Assembly (NCBI RefSeq): GCF_018966525.1
Contig: NZ_CP076607.1
Coordinates: forward strand, 4,464,001 to 4,528,000
DNA from: Paenibacillus sophorae
GTDB taxonomy: Bacteria > Bacillota > Bacilli > Paenibacillales > Paenibacillaceae
Length of the DNA stretch: 64,000 nucleotides
Reading direction: 5' to 3'
The translations under genes and the position numbers were made by a program. Positions 1 to 8,973 of this stretch are shown in pieces. Within the stretch, counting starts at the first letter, position 1, and every line of letters begins with the position of its first letter. Below the pieces are notes generated by a model. That model ran no database searches. It saw nothing but the letters and a program-made list of their open reading frames with translations, and had not been told where the DNA came from.

Positions 1-2
1 AA

Positions 3-788
3 TTTACAAATACGGACGGTTCATTCGTCGTTCCTTTGAATTATTCGGTCAGTCATACGATTGAAGTGAAATCCATTAGCAATGCATGGGAACGCTTTGG
101 GTTTATTATAGAATCTCCACAAGAGATTATTATTGCCTTTCGGGGAACCAGCTCAGCGACCAATTGGATCTCTGACATCATCGCTTCACAAAAGAGGTTT
201 AAATATATTAAGCAAGAATGTCTTACTCATCGCGGCTTCACAGACATCTATTCCTCAGCCCGCAACGGGATTATCGCTGCTCTTACCCGGTTATCGCAGG
301 GCAAGACGTTATACATTACCGGGCACAGTCTCGGTGCGGCGCTCGCGACATTATGTTCGATGGATATTGCAGCCAACACTGCTCATCGCTCACCTAACCT
401 GTATACCTTTGGGTCTCCCCGTGTAGGCGATCCGGCATTTTCAAAAATTTTTTCAAAGTATGTCAGGAACAGCTACCGTATTGCCAATCTTTTTGACGTG
501 GTAACCTATACTCCACCAACCATTTACAAGCTGCCCAAGCGGGAAAAAAAGTACTATTACAGTCATGTTCAGACTCTCTCATCGCTTTCTTTCCAGAATG
601 GAGGCATAGGCCTCAATCACATAATCGGCAGCTATTTCAGAGAGCTCTCCCGGCTTCAGCCGCAATTCACCCAATCGATATGTATGACGAACCCTGGTTT
701 CTGTCCAGTTACTGAAGTTTCCCCAAATGAACCGGCAAAGTCGCAGGGGATCAAAAAAGGTAACCCGCCATCATTAAGGGTTACCTAA
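3..788 (+). CDS. Class 3 lipase, 5' end outside window
   Basis: This is an alpha/beta-hydrolase of the fungal-type lipase (Lipase_3) family, predicted to hydrolyse ester lipids. The reading frame is open from base 3. The residues before the TTG at 36 continue the conserved N-terminal pattern, so the gene starts to the left of the window. The nucleophile elbow GHSLG lies about 96-100 residues after that TTG, with the catalytic serine at about bases 327-329. The upstream AFRGTSS segment is typical of the oxyanion region. The acid residue is probably the Asp in the NLFDVVT segment, and a His follows in the YYYSHV segment. No signal peptide can be judged because the start is missing. The last codons overlap a terminator that serves the opposite-strand ABC operon. 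Confidence 0.85.
   Translation, partial: FTNTDGSFVVPLNYSVSHTIEVKSISNAWERFGFIIESPQEIIIAFRGTSSATNWISDIIASQKRFKYIKQECLTHRGFTDIYSSARNGIIAALTRLSQGKTLYITGHSLGAALATLCSMDIAANTAHRSPNLYTFGSPRVGDPAFSKIFSKYVRNSYRIANLFDVVTYTPPTIYKLPKREKKYYYSHVQTLSSLSFQNGGIGLNHIIGSYFRELSRLQPQFTQSICMTNPGFCPVTEVSPNEPAKSQGIKKGNPPSLRVT
759..785 (-). terminator. Rho-independent terminator of ABC exporter operon
   Basis: On the minus strand GGTAACCC pairs with GGGTTACC across an 11-base loop and is followed by TTTTTT. It lies 27-53 bases past the ABC permease stop and sits inside the last codons of the convergent lipase gene. Confidence 0.8.
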
Positions 789-811
789 TCGTATCTAAAT
801 AACTTTTATGG

Positions 812-1624
812 TTATGTGCGGCGCATATAAGCGCGTACCGTGATTGGTGCGAAGATCGCCACAATGACAGCGGCGCCGATGAGGGAGAAGGCAAGATCTC
901 CGCCCATCGTTCCCGCGTTGACGAGATCCCGGACGGCTGTGACCAGATGCGAAATCGGGTTGATGTTAACGAACCACTGAAGCCAGTCCGGCATGGTATT
1001 GACCGGCACGAAAGCATTTGAGAGAAAGGTAAGCGGGAACAGCGCAATCATAGATATCCCTTGCACACTGGAAGCCGTACGAGCAATTACGCCAAAGAAG
1101 GCGAAGATCCAGCTAATAGCCCAGGAACATGCGATTACGAGAACCGCGGCGATGGCGACATGCCCGATCCCGCCCTCGGGCCGATAGCCCATGAGATACC
1201 CCATGACGAAGGTAAGCACAGTTGCAATCGTGTACCGGACGGTGTCTGCAAGCAGAGCTCCCGCAAGTGGAGCAATTCGCGAGATCGGCAGTGATTTGAA
1301 CCGGTCAAACACGCCTTTTTCCATATCCTCACGCAGTTGGACGCCAGTAACGGTTGAAGTCGAGATGACGGTCTGCACGAGGATACCGGGGATGATGACC
1401 GGCAAATAATTCTGCACGTCTCCAGAGATGGCCCCGCCAAAAATATAGGTAAACATCAGGGTGAAAATGATTGGCTGAAGCGTAACGTCAACCAACTGCT
1501 CGGGTGTGCGCTTGATTTTTAGCAGACCCCGATAAGCCATCGTCAACGAATTGCGTATCGATTGGCCGAAGCTAGTATGGTTCTCCAGACCGCGCTCGGC
1601 ACCAGGCTTAATTAATGTACTCAT
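812..1624 (-). CDS. ABC-2 type (DrrB-like) export permease
   Basis: This is the membrane subunit of a two-gene ABC exporter of the daunorubicin-resistance type. It has about six hydrophobic segments. The central FDRFKSLPISRIAPLAGALL stretch is the conserved cytoplasmic region of ABC-2 permeases, and the TFLSNAFVPVNTMPDWLQWF loop is also typical. I chose the ATG at 1624 because GGAGGGAC precedes it by a few bases; the longer frame to 1687 has no such signal. It overlaps the end of the ATPase gene by 17 bases, so the two are translationally coupled. The substrate is unknown; drugs, lipids or antibiotics are possible for this family. Confidence 0.85.
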   Translation of the reverse strand: MSTLIKPGAERGLENHTSFGQSIRNSLTMAYRGLLKIKRTPEQLVDVTLQPIIFTLMFTYIFGGAISGDVQNYLPVIIPGILVQTVISTSTVTGVQLREDMEKGVFDRFKSLPISRIAPLAGALLADTVRYTIATVLTFVMGYLMGYRPEGGIGHVAIAAVLVIACSWAISWIFAFFGVIARTASSVQGISMIALFPLTFLSNAFVPVNTMPDWLQWFVNINPISHLVTAVRDLVNAGTMGGDLAFSLIGAAVIVAIFAPITVRAYMRRT

Positions 1625-2645
1625 GCTTTTGTCCCTCCATTTCGTTCGATTCACTAAACGCCATTGCTGCGTCCTCTTGTACACCATGGCCCGTAATGGT
1701 TAGAAATACCTCGTCAAGGGTTGGCTTCTGCACACTCATTTCGGCCAAAGGGATGCCCGCCTCGCGAAGAGCGATGAGCAGGTCCGTGACCCGATCGGCG
1801 TTCCCCATGGGCGCAGTAATTTTCGCGGCTTCCGCGGATATATTGGACTGCACCTTGAGGACCTGTTCGACAGTCCGGCGGGCAATCACGATGTCCTGCG
1901 GGTTTTGCACCCTTAATTGCAGCGACGAATTGCCGACGGATGCTTTCAGTTCATCAACTGTACCCTCGGCGACAACCCGTCCATGATCGATAACCGCTAT
2001 CCGGTCAGCCAGTTGATCCGCCTCTTCAAGATACTGCGTGGTTAACAAGACAGTTGAGCCCGATTTGACCAGCCGCCGGATCGTATCCCACATTTGGTTG
2101 CGCGTGCGCGGGTCCAGCCCGGTAGTAGGCTCATCCAAAAAAATAAGCGGCGGCTGTGCAATAAGACTTGCAGCCAAATCCAGCCGCCGGCGCATACCGC
2201 CGGAGAAATTTTTGAGCGGACGTTTTGCCGCTTCGGTCAGCCCAAATTCCTCCAACAGCTCCGCTGCCTTTTGACGTGCCTCGGCACGCCCCAGTCCGAG
2301 CAATCGGGAGAAAACAACCAGATTCTCGGTCGCACTAAGCGACTCATCGACTGACGCGTACTGGCCGGTCACCCCGATCAATTGACGTACGATCTGCGGT
2401 TCCTTCACCACATCATGCCCGAAGATACTCGCCGAACCTGAATCCGGCCGCAGTAAGGTCGCCAGCATGCGGATTGTTGTCGTCTTCCCCGCTCCATTCG
2501 GACCAAGCACGCCGTAGATCGTACCGGTTCCCACTTTCAGATTTACACCATCCACCGCACGGTTGTCTCCAAAAGCCTTAACAAGGTCGTGCGCTTCGAT
2601 TGCCCAACTCCCATTGTGTGGCGCTGTTATCGATTTTTGATTCAT
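1608..2645 (-). CDS. DrrA-like ABC transporter ATP-binding protein
   Basis: This is the ATPase subunit that drives the ABC-2 permease downstream. The Walker A motif GPNGAGKTTT begins near residue 48. The signature FSGGMRRRLDLA and Walker B LIFLDEPTTGLD are intact. A C-terminal extension of about 100 residues after the nucleotide-binding fold matches the DrrA/daunorubicin-resistance architecture. The ATG at 2645 follows AGGAGG with good spacing; a TTG at 2666 lies inside that ribosome binding site and is rejected. The gene is first in a two-gene operon. No dedicated regulator is adjacent. Confidence 0.9.
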   Translation of the reverse strand: MNQKSITAPHNGSWAIEAHDLVKAFGDNRAVDGVNLKVGTGTIYGVLGPNGAGKTTTIRMLATLLRPDSGSASIFGHDVVKEPQIVRQLIGVTGQYASVDESLSATENLVVFSRLLGLGRAEARQKAAELLEEFGLTEAAKRPLKNFSGGMRRRLDLAASLIAQPPLIFLDEPTTGLDPRTRNQMWDTIRRLVKSGSTVLLTTQYLEEADQLADRIAVIDHGRVVAEGTVDELKASVGNSSLQLRVQNPQDIVIARRTVEQVLKVQSNISAEAAKITAPMGNADRVTDLLIALREAGIPLAEMSVQKPTLDEVFLTITGHGVQEDAAMAFSESNEMEGQKHEYIN

Positions 2646-2842
2646 TTTGCTTATCCTCCTAGACAACTTAATATATTAGGATGGTAACTGACTTATTTAA
2701 ACCGAATATTAACAAAAAGACGATCCTCATGGACCGCCTGTTTAGATGATTATATTCTCTGCAAACTCGTAATCTCAATGAACGTTGAAACGATGCCCAT
2801 GAATCGTATTGCTTCTTATAAGTTCGAACACTAATGCGTAGG

Positions 2843-2995
2843 CTATTTTTCATCTTTGGTTAAATACCCGTCATAAACGTTTCCAATTTCTTTGTAAGCT
2901 TCATGATAGGCCCATTCATGTGCTTCTCTCATCGTATCGAATTGCATCGTTTCGGTGTACCATTTGATAGCTTGATCGTTTCCATCAGAAGCCAA
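2843..2995 (-). CDS. Small acidic hypothetical protein, 50 aa
   Basis: This is an unrecognised 50-residue protein starting at a TTG, with AAAGGAG about ten bases upstream. The composition is rich in Glu, Asp, Tyr, Trp and His, and a central helix is likely (segments REAHEWAYHEAYKEIGN and YDGYLTKDEK). There is no signal peptide or membrane segment. Codon use looks coding, and the ORF ends cleanly in TAG. It stands alone upstream of the ABC operon at the edge of the AT-rich decayed block. No function can be assigned. Confidence 0.5.
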   Translation of the reverse strand: MASDGNDQAIKWYTETMQFDTMREAHEWAYHEAYKEIGNVYDGYLTKDEK

Positions 2996-3205
2996 AGTAA
3001 ATCAACTCCTTTACAGGACTGTGATTTGGGACTGCTGCTTCAATCACTTACTTCCAGAATTAATAGAGCTCCATTACAATAAAAAATCGCTTCCTCGTCC
3101 CTAAGGCATCCCATCAACCGGATTGTGCGCGTGCTGGAGCAGAAGAATACTTTAGATTTTTTGTCCCTCATTAACTCATAATTTTTAGTTTCAAATTTAT
3201 TCAGT

Positions 3206-4282
3206 TTAGGTGAAGTTCATTGTAATGTTCTCAAAATCTTCATTATAAACAATCTTATAATAAAGTTTAATATAACATTCTCTTATCGGAATTGCTGTTC
3301 TCCAAACCTTATTATTACTCGGTGCTTTATAATTATGATAATGTTTCAAGATCAATTTATTCATCATTAATAAATAGAATAATAGCCAATTCAAGCTAGT
3401 AAGAGAATTTTGAGAAGCAATTGATGCCCTGCCGCAAACTCCTGGATTTACTGACTCATTAGGCCCAAATGCAAATGCACCTAAGCTAGTTGCCATAAAT
3501 GAAGAGTGCACTACAGATGAAAACTCCTTAATAATTTTTACTCTTATACTAGATATTTCCTCTATCGCCTCAAGAGGTAATCCTACCTCTTTTTCAATAA
3601 TACTTAAATATGAATTCATTTTTTTAGGTCTAAAGCTCTTGAACCAAATACTTTCAGCTTCATCAACATCTTTAGCACTCGTATAAATTTGACTTAGTTC
3701 TTTCTTAGAAAAAGTGACAGTTGTAATAAAAATTGTCTCAGCAAGAATTCTAATTAAAGCTTTAGCAGAATTATCTAAACCAGCTTCAATCAGTTAACAA
3801 TAGATAAAGCATGGTTAGTTATATTGATAAGTTGCGTTTGTAAAACGAAACTTGGATCAACACCTTTTTCTGCAAACCAGTGCTTATTTATTGGATTATT
3901 ACAATCTTCTTGATAAACTGCAATACTGAGATAGCTTAAGCAAGCAATTCCTGTATATGATAAAGCTAATTCATCGCTGAAATGCTTATAGATAACTTTG
4001 TGCGTTTCATTATTAATTTTAGAAATATAATAAATCGTATTCATTATTTCATTATTTGAAATCACAAGTTCTTTATGCCTATCAAATTCTCGAATTTGAT
4101 TATTTTGATTTTTAATTATAAATTTAATATAATCTCTTATTTCTTTTCTTATTATTGGTTTCAATCGCCTTTCCCCCAATCAGTTTATTTATAATTTGGA
4201 TTATAGGCATTTCGGCTTCCAGAATTGAGTCAAAATGCTGCTCAAGCTTTTCGTTTTCTTTCCTGATCGCATCGGTGATCAC
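3206..4282 (-). pseudogene. Frameshifted AT-rich gene, possible DUF5677-like protein
   Basis: Three reading frames join into one plausible protein of about 350 residues. The first part runs from a GTG at 4282 and ends ...INKLIG. A run of five G (plus-strand C at 4173-4177) then shifts the frame; with four G it would continue into GERRLKPIIRKEIRDYIKF without a break. A second shift lies near 3790-3796. There ...NHALSIV in one frame is followed by LIEAGLDNSAKALIRILAE in another, consistent with one missing base. The second half contains that A-x-x-L-x-R-x-L-x-E type helix, which resembles DUF5677-type proteins; this assignment is weak. The gene is strongly AT-rich compared with the flanks. The breaks could be true decay or sequence error. 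Confidence 0.6.
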
Positions 4283-4369
4283 TTACGTTAAGAACACCAA
4301 TCCCCCTCAAGGGGAATTCACTCTAAAAGAGTTTACACAAAAATCTTGACAGACCCGTAACTTAAGCTT

Positions 4370-4585
4370 TCACGGGTTACCCTCTAACCGATTATTATCC
4401 TTTATCTTTTCAAATTTCCTATTTGTAGATTTGATCATTTCCATAGTAATTAAATTATTTTGTTTTAGCCTCTCACTTCTGCTATCAACTATAATGTCGC
4501 AAAAAAGAGGAATTACTTCAATAACATTGTTGACTATAATTTTTATTTTCTCTTTGTTTGGAGTTATCTCATTAACGAGCTGCAT
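4370..4585 (-). pseudogene. AT-rich hypothetical ORF, probably a remnant
   Basis: This 71-codon frame is rich in Ile, Asn, Lys and Glu and has no recognisable family. Its ATG lacks a clear ribosome binding site. Just upstream (about 4585-4680), a different frame reads a similar helical, AT-rich peptide ending ...NLILNSVSERI. Joined by a one-base shift, the two would form a longer protein. I therefore suspect a second broken gene in the same AT-rich block as the frameshifted gene next to it. It lies downstream of the terminator of the DUF1801 gene. Expression is doubtful. Confidence 0.35.
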
Positions 4586-4690
4586 AATATTCTTTCTGAA
4601 ACACTATTTAGAATTAAATTCACTTCATTTTCAGAAATAGTGGTGAAAAGAATATTAAATAAAGAAGGTTTAAAAGTATTCGAGATATAC

Positions 4691-4720
4691 AAAAAGCTCC
4701 CACAGCAACCTGCGGGAGCT
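4691..4720 (-). terminator. Terminator after DUF1801 gene
   Basis: On the minus strand AGCTCCC pairs with GGGAGCT and is followed by TTTTT. It begins 9 bases after the stop of the DUF1801 gene. Confidence 0.85.
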
Positions 4721-4728
4721 TCTATTAA

Positions 4729-5070
4729 TTACAGCTCTTTAGAGGACTGAGCGAGAAGCCCGGCCAGCAACTCATAATCCGGCGAATCCTCTTCGCGTAT
4801 TTTGATCGACTTGCGTTCGGCAGGGCCTTCGAACTCTTTGGGGACATCAATCCCGCTGACATTGAACAGCATAAAGGCTACCGCATCTTTAGAGGGCGTA
4901 ATGACCGCAGCGTATTTCCCGTTTTTTAGAAAATGCGGTTTCTTGTATTGAATCCGTTCTTGAACCTCGGGAATGGTCTGATGAACCATTTGGCGGAGCT
5001 GATTGCAAACCTCGATCTGCCAGGGTGATTTAATGTTCTCGATAAACTCGGTAACCTCAGGATTCATCAT
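4729..5070 (-). CDS. DUF1801 (YdhG-like) family protein
   Basis: This is a 113-residue protein of the DUF1801 family, a small alpha/beta fold sometimes annotated as an iron chaperone because of a loose similarity to frataxin. Typical features are the N-terminal EVTEFIENIKSPWQ helix, the RIQYKKPHFLKNGKYAAVIT strand region and the C-terminal SPDYELLAGLL segment. The start at 5070 follows GGAAGGAG with normal spacing; the longer frame to 5124 lacks a signal. It is monocistronic with its own terminator. The exact function is unknown, and the iron-binding suggestion comes only from family annotation. Confidence 0.8.
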   Translation of the reverse strand: MMNPEVTEFIENIKSPWQIEVCNQLRQMVHQTIPEVQERIQYKKPHFLKNGKYAAVITPSKDAVAFMLFNVSGIDVPKEFEGPAERKSIKIREEDSPDYELLAGLLAQSSKEL

Positions 5071-5136
5071 ACTGTTCGCTCCTTCCATAATCGGTTCTGT
5101 GATATCGGAAGCCTCCCGCATCACTGTCCGTCTGCA

Positions 5137-5630
5137 TCAAGAATAGTAGATGATGTCCGTAAACTCAAGGAGAGTTTCTTGATTATTTGTAAATGAGTGT
5201 GGGGAAGTACAGTCAAAGTAAATGGAATCGCCTTCTTTTAATACATATTCTTGAGCATTTACTCTCAGCGTTAATTCTCCCCTTACCACTAGAATATACT
5301 CTTGTGTTTTTGGTGAATGACCATCAGACTCTTTTGAAGCATGCGGTTCCATCTCTACTTTAAACAATTCAAAATCCCTAATCGGATTATTCGTATAGTA
5401 GCAATATGAACGAAAAGAGTCATTATTCTCGGATTGCATCTTCGTGTCGGATTTACGGATCACAACGGCCTGGTCGATGGCTTCATCGATCAATTTGGTG
5501 TATGGCACTTTCAATCCGCTGGCAATTTTCCAAATGGTATTGATGGTGGGACTTGACTCGCCTTTTTCATTTGAGAAAGCATCATTTTACTTACACCGGA
5601 TAACTCAGACAATTGACCCAGGCTTAAATT
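5137..5630 (-). pseudogene. Frameshifted XRE-cupin regulator
   Basis: The C-terminal 125 codons encode a cupin domain (HSPKTQEYILVVRGELTLRV and EGDSIYFDCTSPHSFTN), the sensor half of XRE-cupin transcription factors. Upstream, a helix-turn-helix reads LSLGQLSELSGVSKMMLSQ in one frame and EKGESSPTINTIWKIASGL in another. The family pattern is SQIEKGESSPT, so one base is missing near 5568-5573. A TGA just before LSLGQ (near 5630) suggests that the N-terminus is also broken. It lies divergently from an EamA transporter, a common regulator-target layout. A shortened cupin-only protein from the TTG at 5514 could still be made. Sequencing error is an alternative. Confidence 0.7.
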
Positions 5631-5735
5631 TCATGGATGCTTAATAAAGCAAGGATTGCCCTCTGCATCTAATCTAATACAGGGACGATTCGCTCTACGC
5701 AGAAAATATTGATTTTTTAAGAGAGGATCACTATT

Positions 5736-6629
5736 ATGAGCAAAGCTAAAATCAGTTTCATCATTTCCATGCTGATATTCGGGAGTATAGGTTTGTTTGT
5801 GCGGAATATCCCATTTACCTCCAGTCAGATTGCGCTGGTAAGGGGTTTAGTCGGAAGTCTCTTGTTATTCGCTGCCAGCTTCGTATTTACTCAAAGGCTT
5901 TCATGGAAAAGAATACGGCCCAATCTATGGCTGCTTGCTGCATCCGGAATCGCACTCGGAATGAACTGGATTTTCTTGTTTCAAGCCTACCATTACACGA
6001 CGATTGCAAATGCGACGATATGCTACTATTTTGCGCCAATCTTTGTGATGTTCTTATCCCCGCTGATCCTCAAAGAACGCTTAAAGATGATCAATGTCCT
6101 GTGTATCCTGTCTGCAATGGCAGGGATGTTATGTATCGTCGGAATAGGCGGCGGCGCGGCCGCAACAAATAATATTTTAGGAATCGGATACGGTTTAACG
6201 GCAGCGGCTTTATATGCCATTGTTATAATGATCAATAAATTCTTAAAAAACATCTCAGGTATCGAGAGCTCCTTTATGCAGCTGTTAATTTCAGCCTTTT
6301 CTTTGTTTCCATATGTTCTGCTCAATGATGAATTTCAAATATCCTCAGCTTCCGGCACATCCATAGGACTGCTTGTTATCGTGGGAGTTGTACATACGGG
6401 CATTGCATACCTCATTTATTTTTCTGCCCTAAGGAAATTAAGCAGTCAAACCATTGCCGCTTTCAGCTATATCGACCCTATTTCAGCCATCCTAATGTCA
6501 AGTATTTTCCTGCATGAAAATATGACTCTTTTACAAATATTTGGAGGCATATTGATTTTGGGAGCTGCGTTCGTAAATGAAATGGCTGGGACAAAAAAAG
6601 AACTTGATCTAATAAAAGAGAGTGTTTAA
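5736..6629 (+). CDS. EamA/DMT family transporter
   Basis: This is a 297-residue inner-membrane permease with about ten hydrophobic segments in two EamA repeats. Early residues (IFGSIGLFVRNIPFTSSQIA) and late residues (YIDPISAILMSSIFLHENMT) match the drug/metabolite transporter superfamily. The start has AGAGGATC about ten bases upstream. Members export amino acids, nucleobases or other small metabolites; the substrate here is unknown. It is divergent from the broken XRE-cupin gene, which may have been its regulator. The stop codon overlaps the last bases of a convergent small membrane-protein gene. Confidence 0.85.
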   Translation: MSKAKISFIISMLIFGSIGLFVRNIPFTSSQIALVRGLVGSLLLFAASFVFTQRLSWKRIRPNLWLLAASGIALGMNWIFLFQAYHYTTIANATICYYFAPIFVMFLSPLILKERLKMINVLCILSAMAGMLCIVGIGGGAAATNNILGIGYGLTAAALYAIVIMINKFLKNISGIESSFMQLLISAFSLFPYVLLNDEFQISSASGTSIGLLVIVGVVHTGIAYLIYFSALRKLSSQTIAAFSYIDPISAILMSSIFLHENMTLLQIFGGILILGAAFVNEMAGTKKELDLIKESV

Positions 6630-6802
6630 TATTTCTTAGAGTTCTGCTGCTCATTGGAGTTAATTAGAATGTCAAGACGGTCGATGATCCACTCGTCATT
6701 TTCCAGTCTTTTTTTCAGTTTATGATAGATTCCTCCAAATCCTGCAATCAGGATGATTAGTCCGAGTATTGTGGATAGGATGAAAAAATTTTCAGCTGTC
6801 AT
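6626..6802 (-). CDS. Small single-pass membrane protein, 58 aa
   Basis: This is a 58-residue ORF with an ideal AGGAGG ribosome binding site before ATG at 6802. Residues 6-25 (FFILSTILGLIILIAGFGGI) form one transmembrane helix. A charged cytoplasmic tail follows (HKLKKRLENDEWIIDRLDIL, then a polar end). It has no cysteines and no signal cleavage site. It is convergent with the EamA gene and overlaps it by four bases. The family is not recognised. A positively charged tail next to the helix predicts N-out, C-in topology. Confidence 0.65.
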   Translation of the reverse strand: MTAENFFILSTILGLIILIAGFGGIYHKLKKRLENDEWIIDRLDILINSNEQQNSKKY

Positions 6803-6929
6803 AGTAACACCTCCTGCGTTTCCGCATTCTTCGTCCGACAGTTGCTATATCTACTGTATACGATTATACTGACGCCGGATATCTTTTGGGGCAAGTTTTA
6901 TATCATTAGAAAAATGGAGGGATTTCCGG

Positions 6930-7151
6930 ATGACGGATCAATCCAAACTTACGGCGCAGTCTGCGGGAACCTGTCCTCTGTGCGGAAAAGCCAATGGCTG
7001 CGCGGGCGCGGCGGGCCGCTCTCACGCAGAGTGCTGGTGCATGAACGAGATTTTTCCCCAGGAGATATTGAAGCAGGTTCCGAAAGAGCATCTCGGCAAA
7101 GCCTGCATTTGCAAGGAGTGCCTGGAGGCGTATAAGCGGAACGGCGGATAG
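6930..7151 (+). CDS. Cysteine-rich CWC family protein
   Basis: This 73-residue protein has seven cysteines. Its pattern is CPLCGKANGC, then CWCMNE, then CICKECL, which matches the cysteine-rich CWC family. The cysteine pairs suggest zinc or metal binding, but no function is established. The ATG at 6930 follows GGAGGG with good spacing. The gene is monocistronic, between two minus-strand genes. Confidence 0.8.
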   Translation: MTDQSKLTAQSAGTCPLCGKANGCAGAAGRSHAECWCMNEIFPQEILKQVPKEHLGKACICKECLEAYKRNGG

Positions 7152-7227
7152 CGTACATCTCACGGATTAATGCATGTAGCTACACTTCCACCTGTGATAA
7201 GTCCCTGCGCCGCTTGTCCGCTTTCTC

Positions 7228-7863
7228 TCAATACTGCCCCTTGGCATACCCGAGAATCGCCGCTGCCGCTCTTTCCCGCCGCTCCGGGTCCTCACTGCGA
7301 AGCGCCAATTTCAGAACCTCCAGCGCTTCTTCAATCGTCTTGATATCTACCCTAACCCGTTCCGTCCGGGATATCTGCGGTTCGGTTGTCGGGATAAGCC
7401 AACGACCCAGCCCGGCCTCTTCGGCCGGCAGGGGGTAAACTGAAACAGCCGCGCCTGCATTCAGCCATTCCCGTAAGGCGGGGTTCAGTTCGTCCCGGGG
7501 AATGCGGCTCAGCCAGGTAACTCCCCTGCGGTGACACATGCCATCCTGCTCGTTATCATATCGTTCGTCATAGAAATAGTCGCCAAGGTCACCCAGATAC
7601 ACATATCCTCCGTCTTCGACGGCTACCAGCACGTAATCTCCGTCCCGCATCCCATGCACAAAAAGCTCGACCCCAGCCGCCGCCTCGTCCGGATCGGCTG
7701 ACACTTTGCCGTACACGGCAGCGAACCTCTTCCGCAGTTCCTCACTGCCCATATGCTCCAGATCGCCGATTCCCGGCCAGCCGATACAGACGAAGTTGTC
7801 TTCCAGAAAGCTCGCCAGCCGATCAGTGCCGTTTGGCCGTGATGACATTTGATAGAGCTTCAT
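7228..7863 (-). CDS. Hypothetical protein, 211 aa
   Basis: This is a soluble, acidic protein with an AAGGAGG ribosome binding site and ATG at 7863. The first part (MKLYQMSSRPNGTDRLASF, then FVCIGWPGIGDLE) resembles the short beta-rich N-terminal modules of some restriction-like proteins, which begin with a CIGWP-type strand. This similarity is not enough to assign a role. The C-terminal 60 residues are helical and charged. There is no signal peptide or catalytic motif. The gene stands alone and has no clear operon partners. Confidence 0.6.
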   Translation of the reverse strand: MKLYQMSSRPNGTDRLASFLEDNFVCIGWPGIGDLEHMGSEELRKRFAAVYGKVSADPDEAAAGVELFVHGMRDGDYVLVAVEDGGYVYLGDLGDYFYDERYDNEQDGMCHRRGVTWLSRIPRDELNPALREWLNAGAAVSVYPLPAEEAGLGRWLIPTTEPQISRTERVRVDIKTIEEALEVLKLALRSEDPERRERAAAAILGYAKGQY

Positions 7864-7960
7864 ATTCGTTCCTCCTTATAATAGGGGATAAAATTCTTGC
7901 AGGTTAAACCGTACCATGCCGTTTAGGTGTCAATCAATCCTTTTGGTCATACGCCAAAAA

Positions 7961-7997
7961 ACCGGGCCTCGGCGGTGTGCCGGGACTCGGTTTTTTT
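7961..7997 (-). terminator. Terminator of sugar dehydrogenase operon
   Basis: An imperfect GC-rich hairpin (ACCGGGCC arm against ACTCGGT arm with internal pairing) is flanked by poly-A on one side and poly-T on the other. It can act in both directions and lies just past the Gfo/Idh stop. Confidence 0.75.
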
Positions 7998-8004
7998 GAA
8001 ACGG

Positions 8005-8973
8005 TTATTCAAAAGGATATTTTATACCCCATTGGTTACGGACATTGGTCATAAGAGCCATAACATCATTGGACAGATGCAGCGTAGCTGTATTCTTCTT
8101 ATTTATAATGAAATTCTGCATATCTTCCACTTCGTATTCCAATGCTTTGGCCGTTTCTCCGGCCTCAATTTGTTCTACTCTGCCGTCGGTATAAGTAATG
8201 GTGGCTTTATCCGCTCTTGGGAAGTTGTCTACGGTGATGAATCCAAGCTCTCCCGCGACTATACCGCGCTTCGGCATTTTGGCCCGCATGGTCAGCGAGA
8301 TGACCGCCATCTCGTCCGCCTCGTTCTTCAGAACGATTCCGGATTGCTCGTCCACACCGGTTTCAAATGTTTTCACTGTCGTCAGAACTTCATTCGGCTG
8401 CTGGGACAGGAAGAAGCGGGTGAAGGATAGCGCATAAGTCCCGATATCGAGGAGCGCGCCCCCGGCCAGATCTTTGCTGAAAAAGCGGTTCTTCACATCG
8501 TACTCTTTGCAGCTTCCGAACGATACCTGAATCATTTTCAGCTTGCCGAGCTGTCCCGAATCCAGAATCTCCTTGAGTTTCTTGTATACAGGCATATAAT
8601 ACAGCGTCATCGCTTCGGCAACAACCAGGTTCTTCTCTTCGGCCAATGCGATAATTTCGGTTAATTGCTCGCTGTTTACCGTAATTGCCTTTTCGCTGAT
8701 CACATGCTTGCCATGCTTCAGGCTCTCTATAATAAACTTGTGGTGCAGATTATGAGGGGTGGAGATGTAGACAACGTCGATCGCTTCGTCCTTTAACATC
8801 TCTGTATAATCGCCGAAGGCATTTTCGACTTGATTCTTATCGGCAAAGGCCTGCGCCTCTTCCTGTGATATTCCTGCTACGGCGTAGACACTTCCATTTA
8901 CCGTTTTGATCGCTTTGACAAAATCCGATGCTGCCCAACCCGGGCCGATGATGGCCCAATTCAACTTACTCAT
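8005..8973 (-). CDS. Gfo/Idh/MocA family oxidoreductase
   Basis: This is a 322-residue NAD(P)-dependent sugar or inositol dehydrogenase. The N-terminal Rossmann motif is AIIGPGWAASDF. The EKAITVNS segment (EKP-type motif, with Ala in place of Pro) holds the usual catalytic Lys. The DIGTYAL segment is typical of the C-terminal domain. The start overlaps the PTS stop by four bases (ATGA), so the two genes are coupled. It probably oxidises or reduces the sugar phosphate delivered by the PTS, or a derivative of it. The substrate cannot be read from the sequence. Confidence 0.85.
   Translation of the reverse strand: MSKLNWAIIGPGWAASDFVKAIKTVNGSVYAVAGISQEEAQAFADKNQVENAFGDYTEMLKDEAIDVVYISTPHNLHHKFIIESLKHGKHVISEKAITVNSEQLTEIIALAEEKNLVVAEAMTLYYMPVYKKLKEILDSGQLGKLKMIQVSFGSCKEYDVKNRFFSKDLAGGALLDIGTYALSFTRFFLSQQPNEVLTTVKTFETGVDEQSGIVLKNEADEMAVISLTMRAKMPKRGIVAGELGFITVDNFPRADKATITYTDGRVEQIEAGETAKALEYEVEDMQNFIINKKNTATLHLSNDVMALMTNVRNQWGIKYPFE

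Noticed and set aside
2668..2853. 61-codon minus-strand ORF next to the ABC operon
   Set aside because: It overlaps the end of the better-supported 50-aa ORF, has no ribosome binding site and spans the promoter region of the ABC genes.
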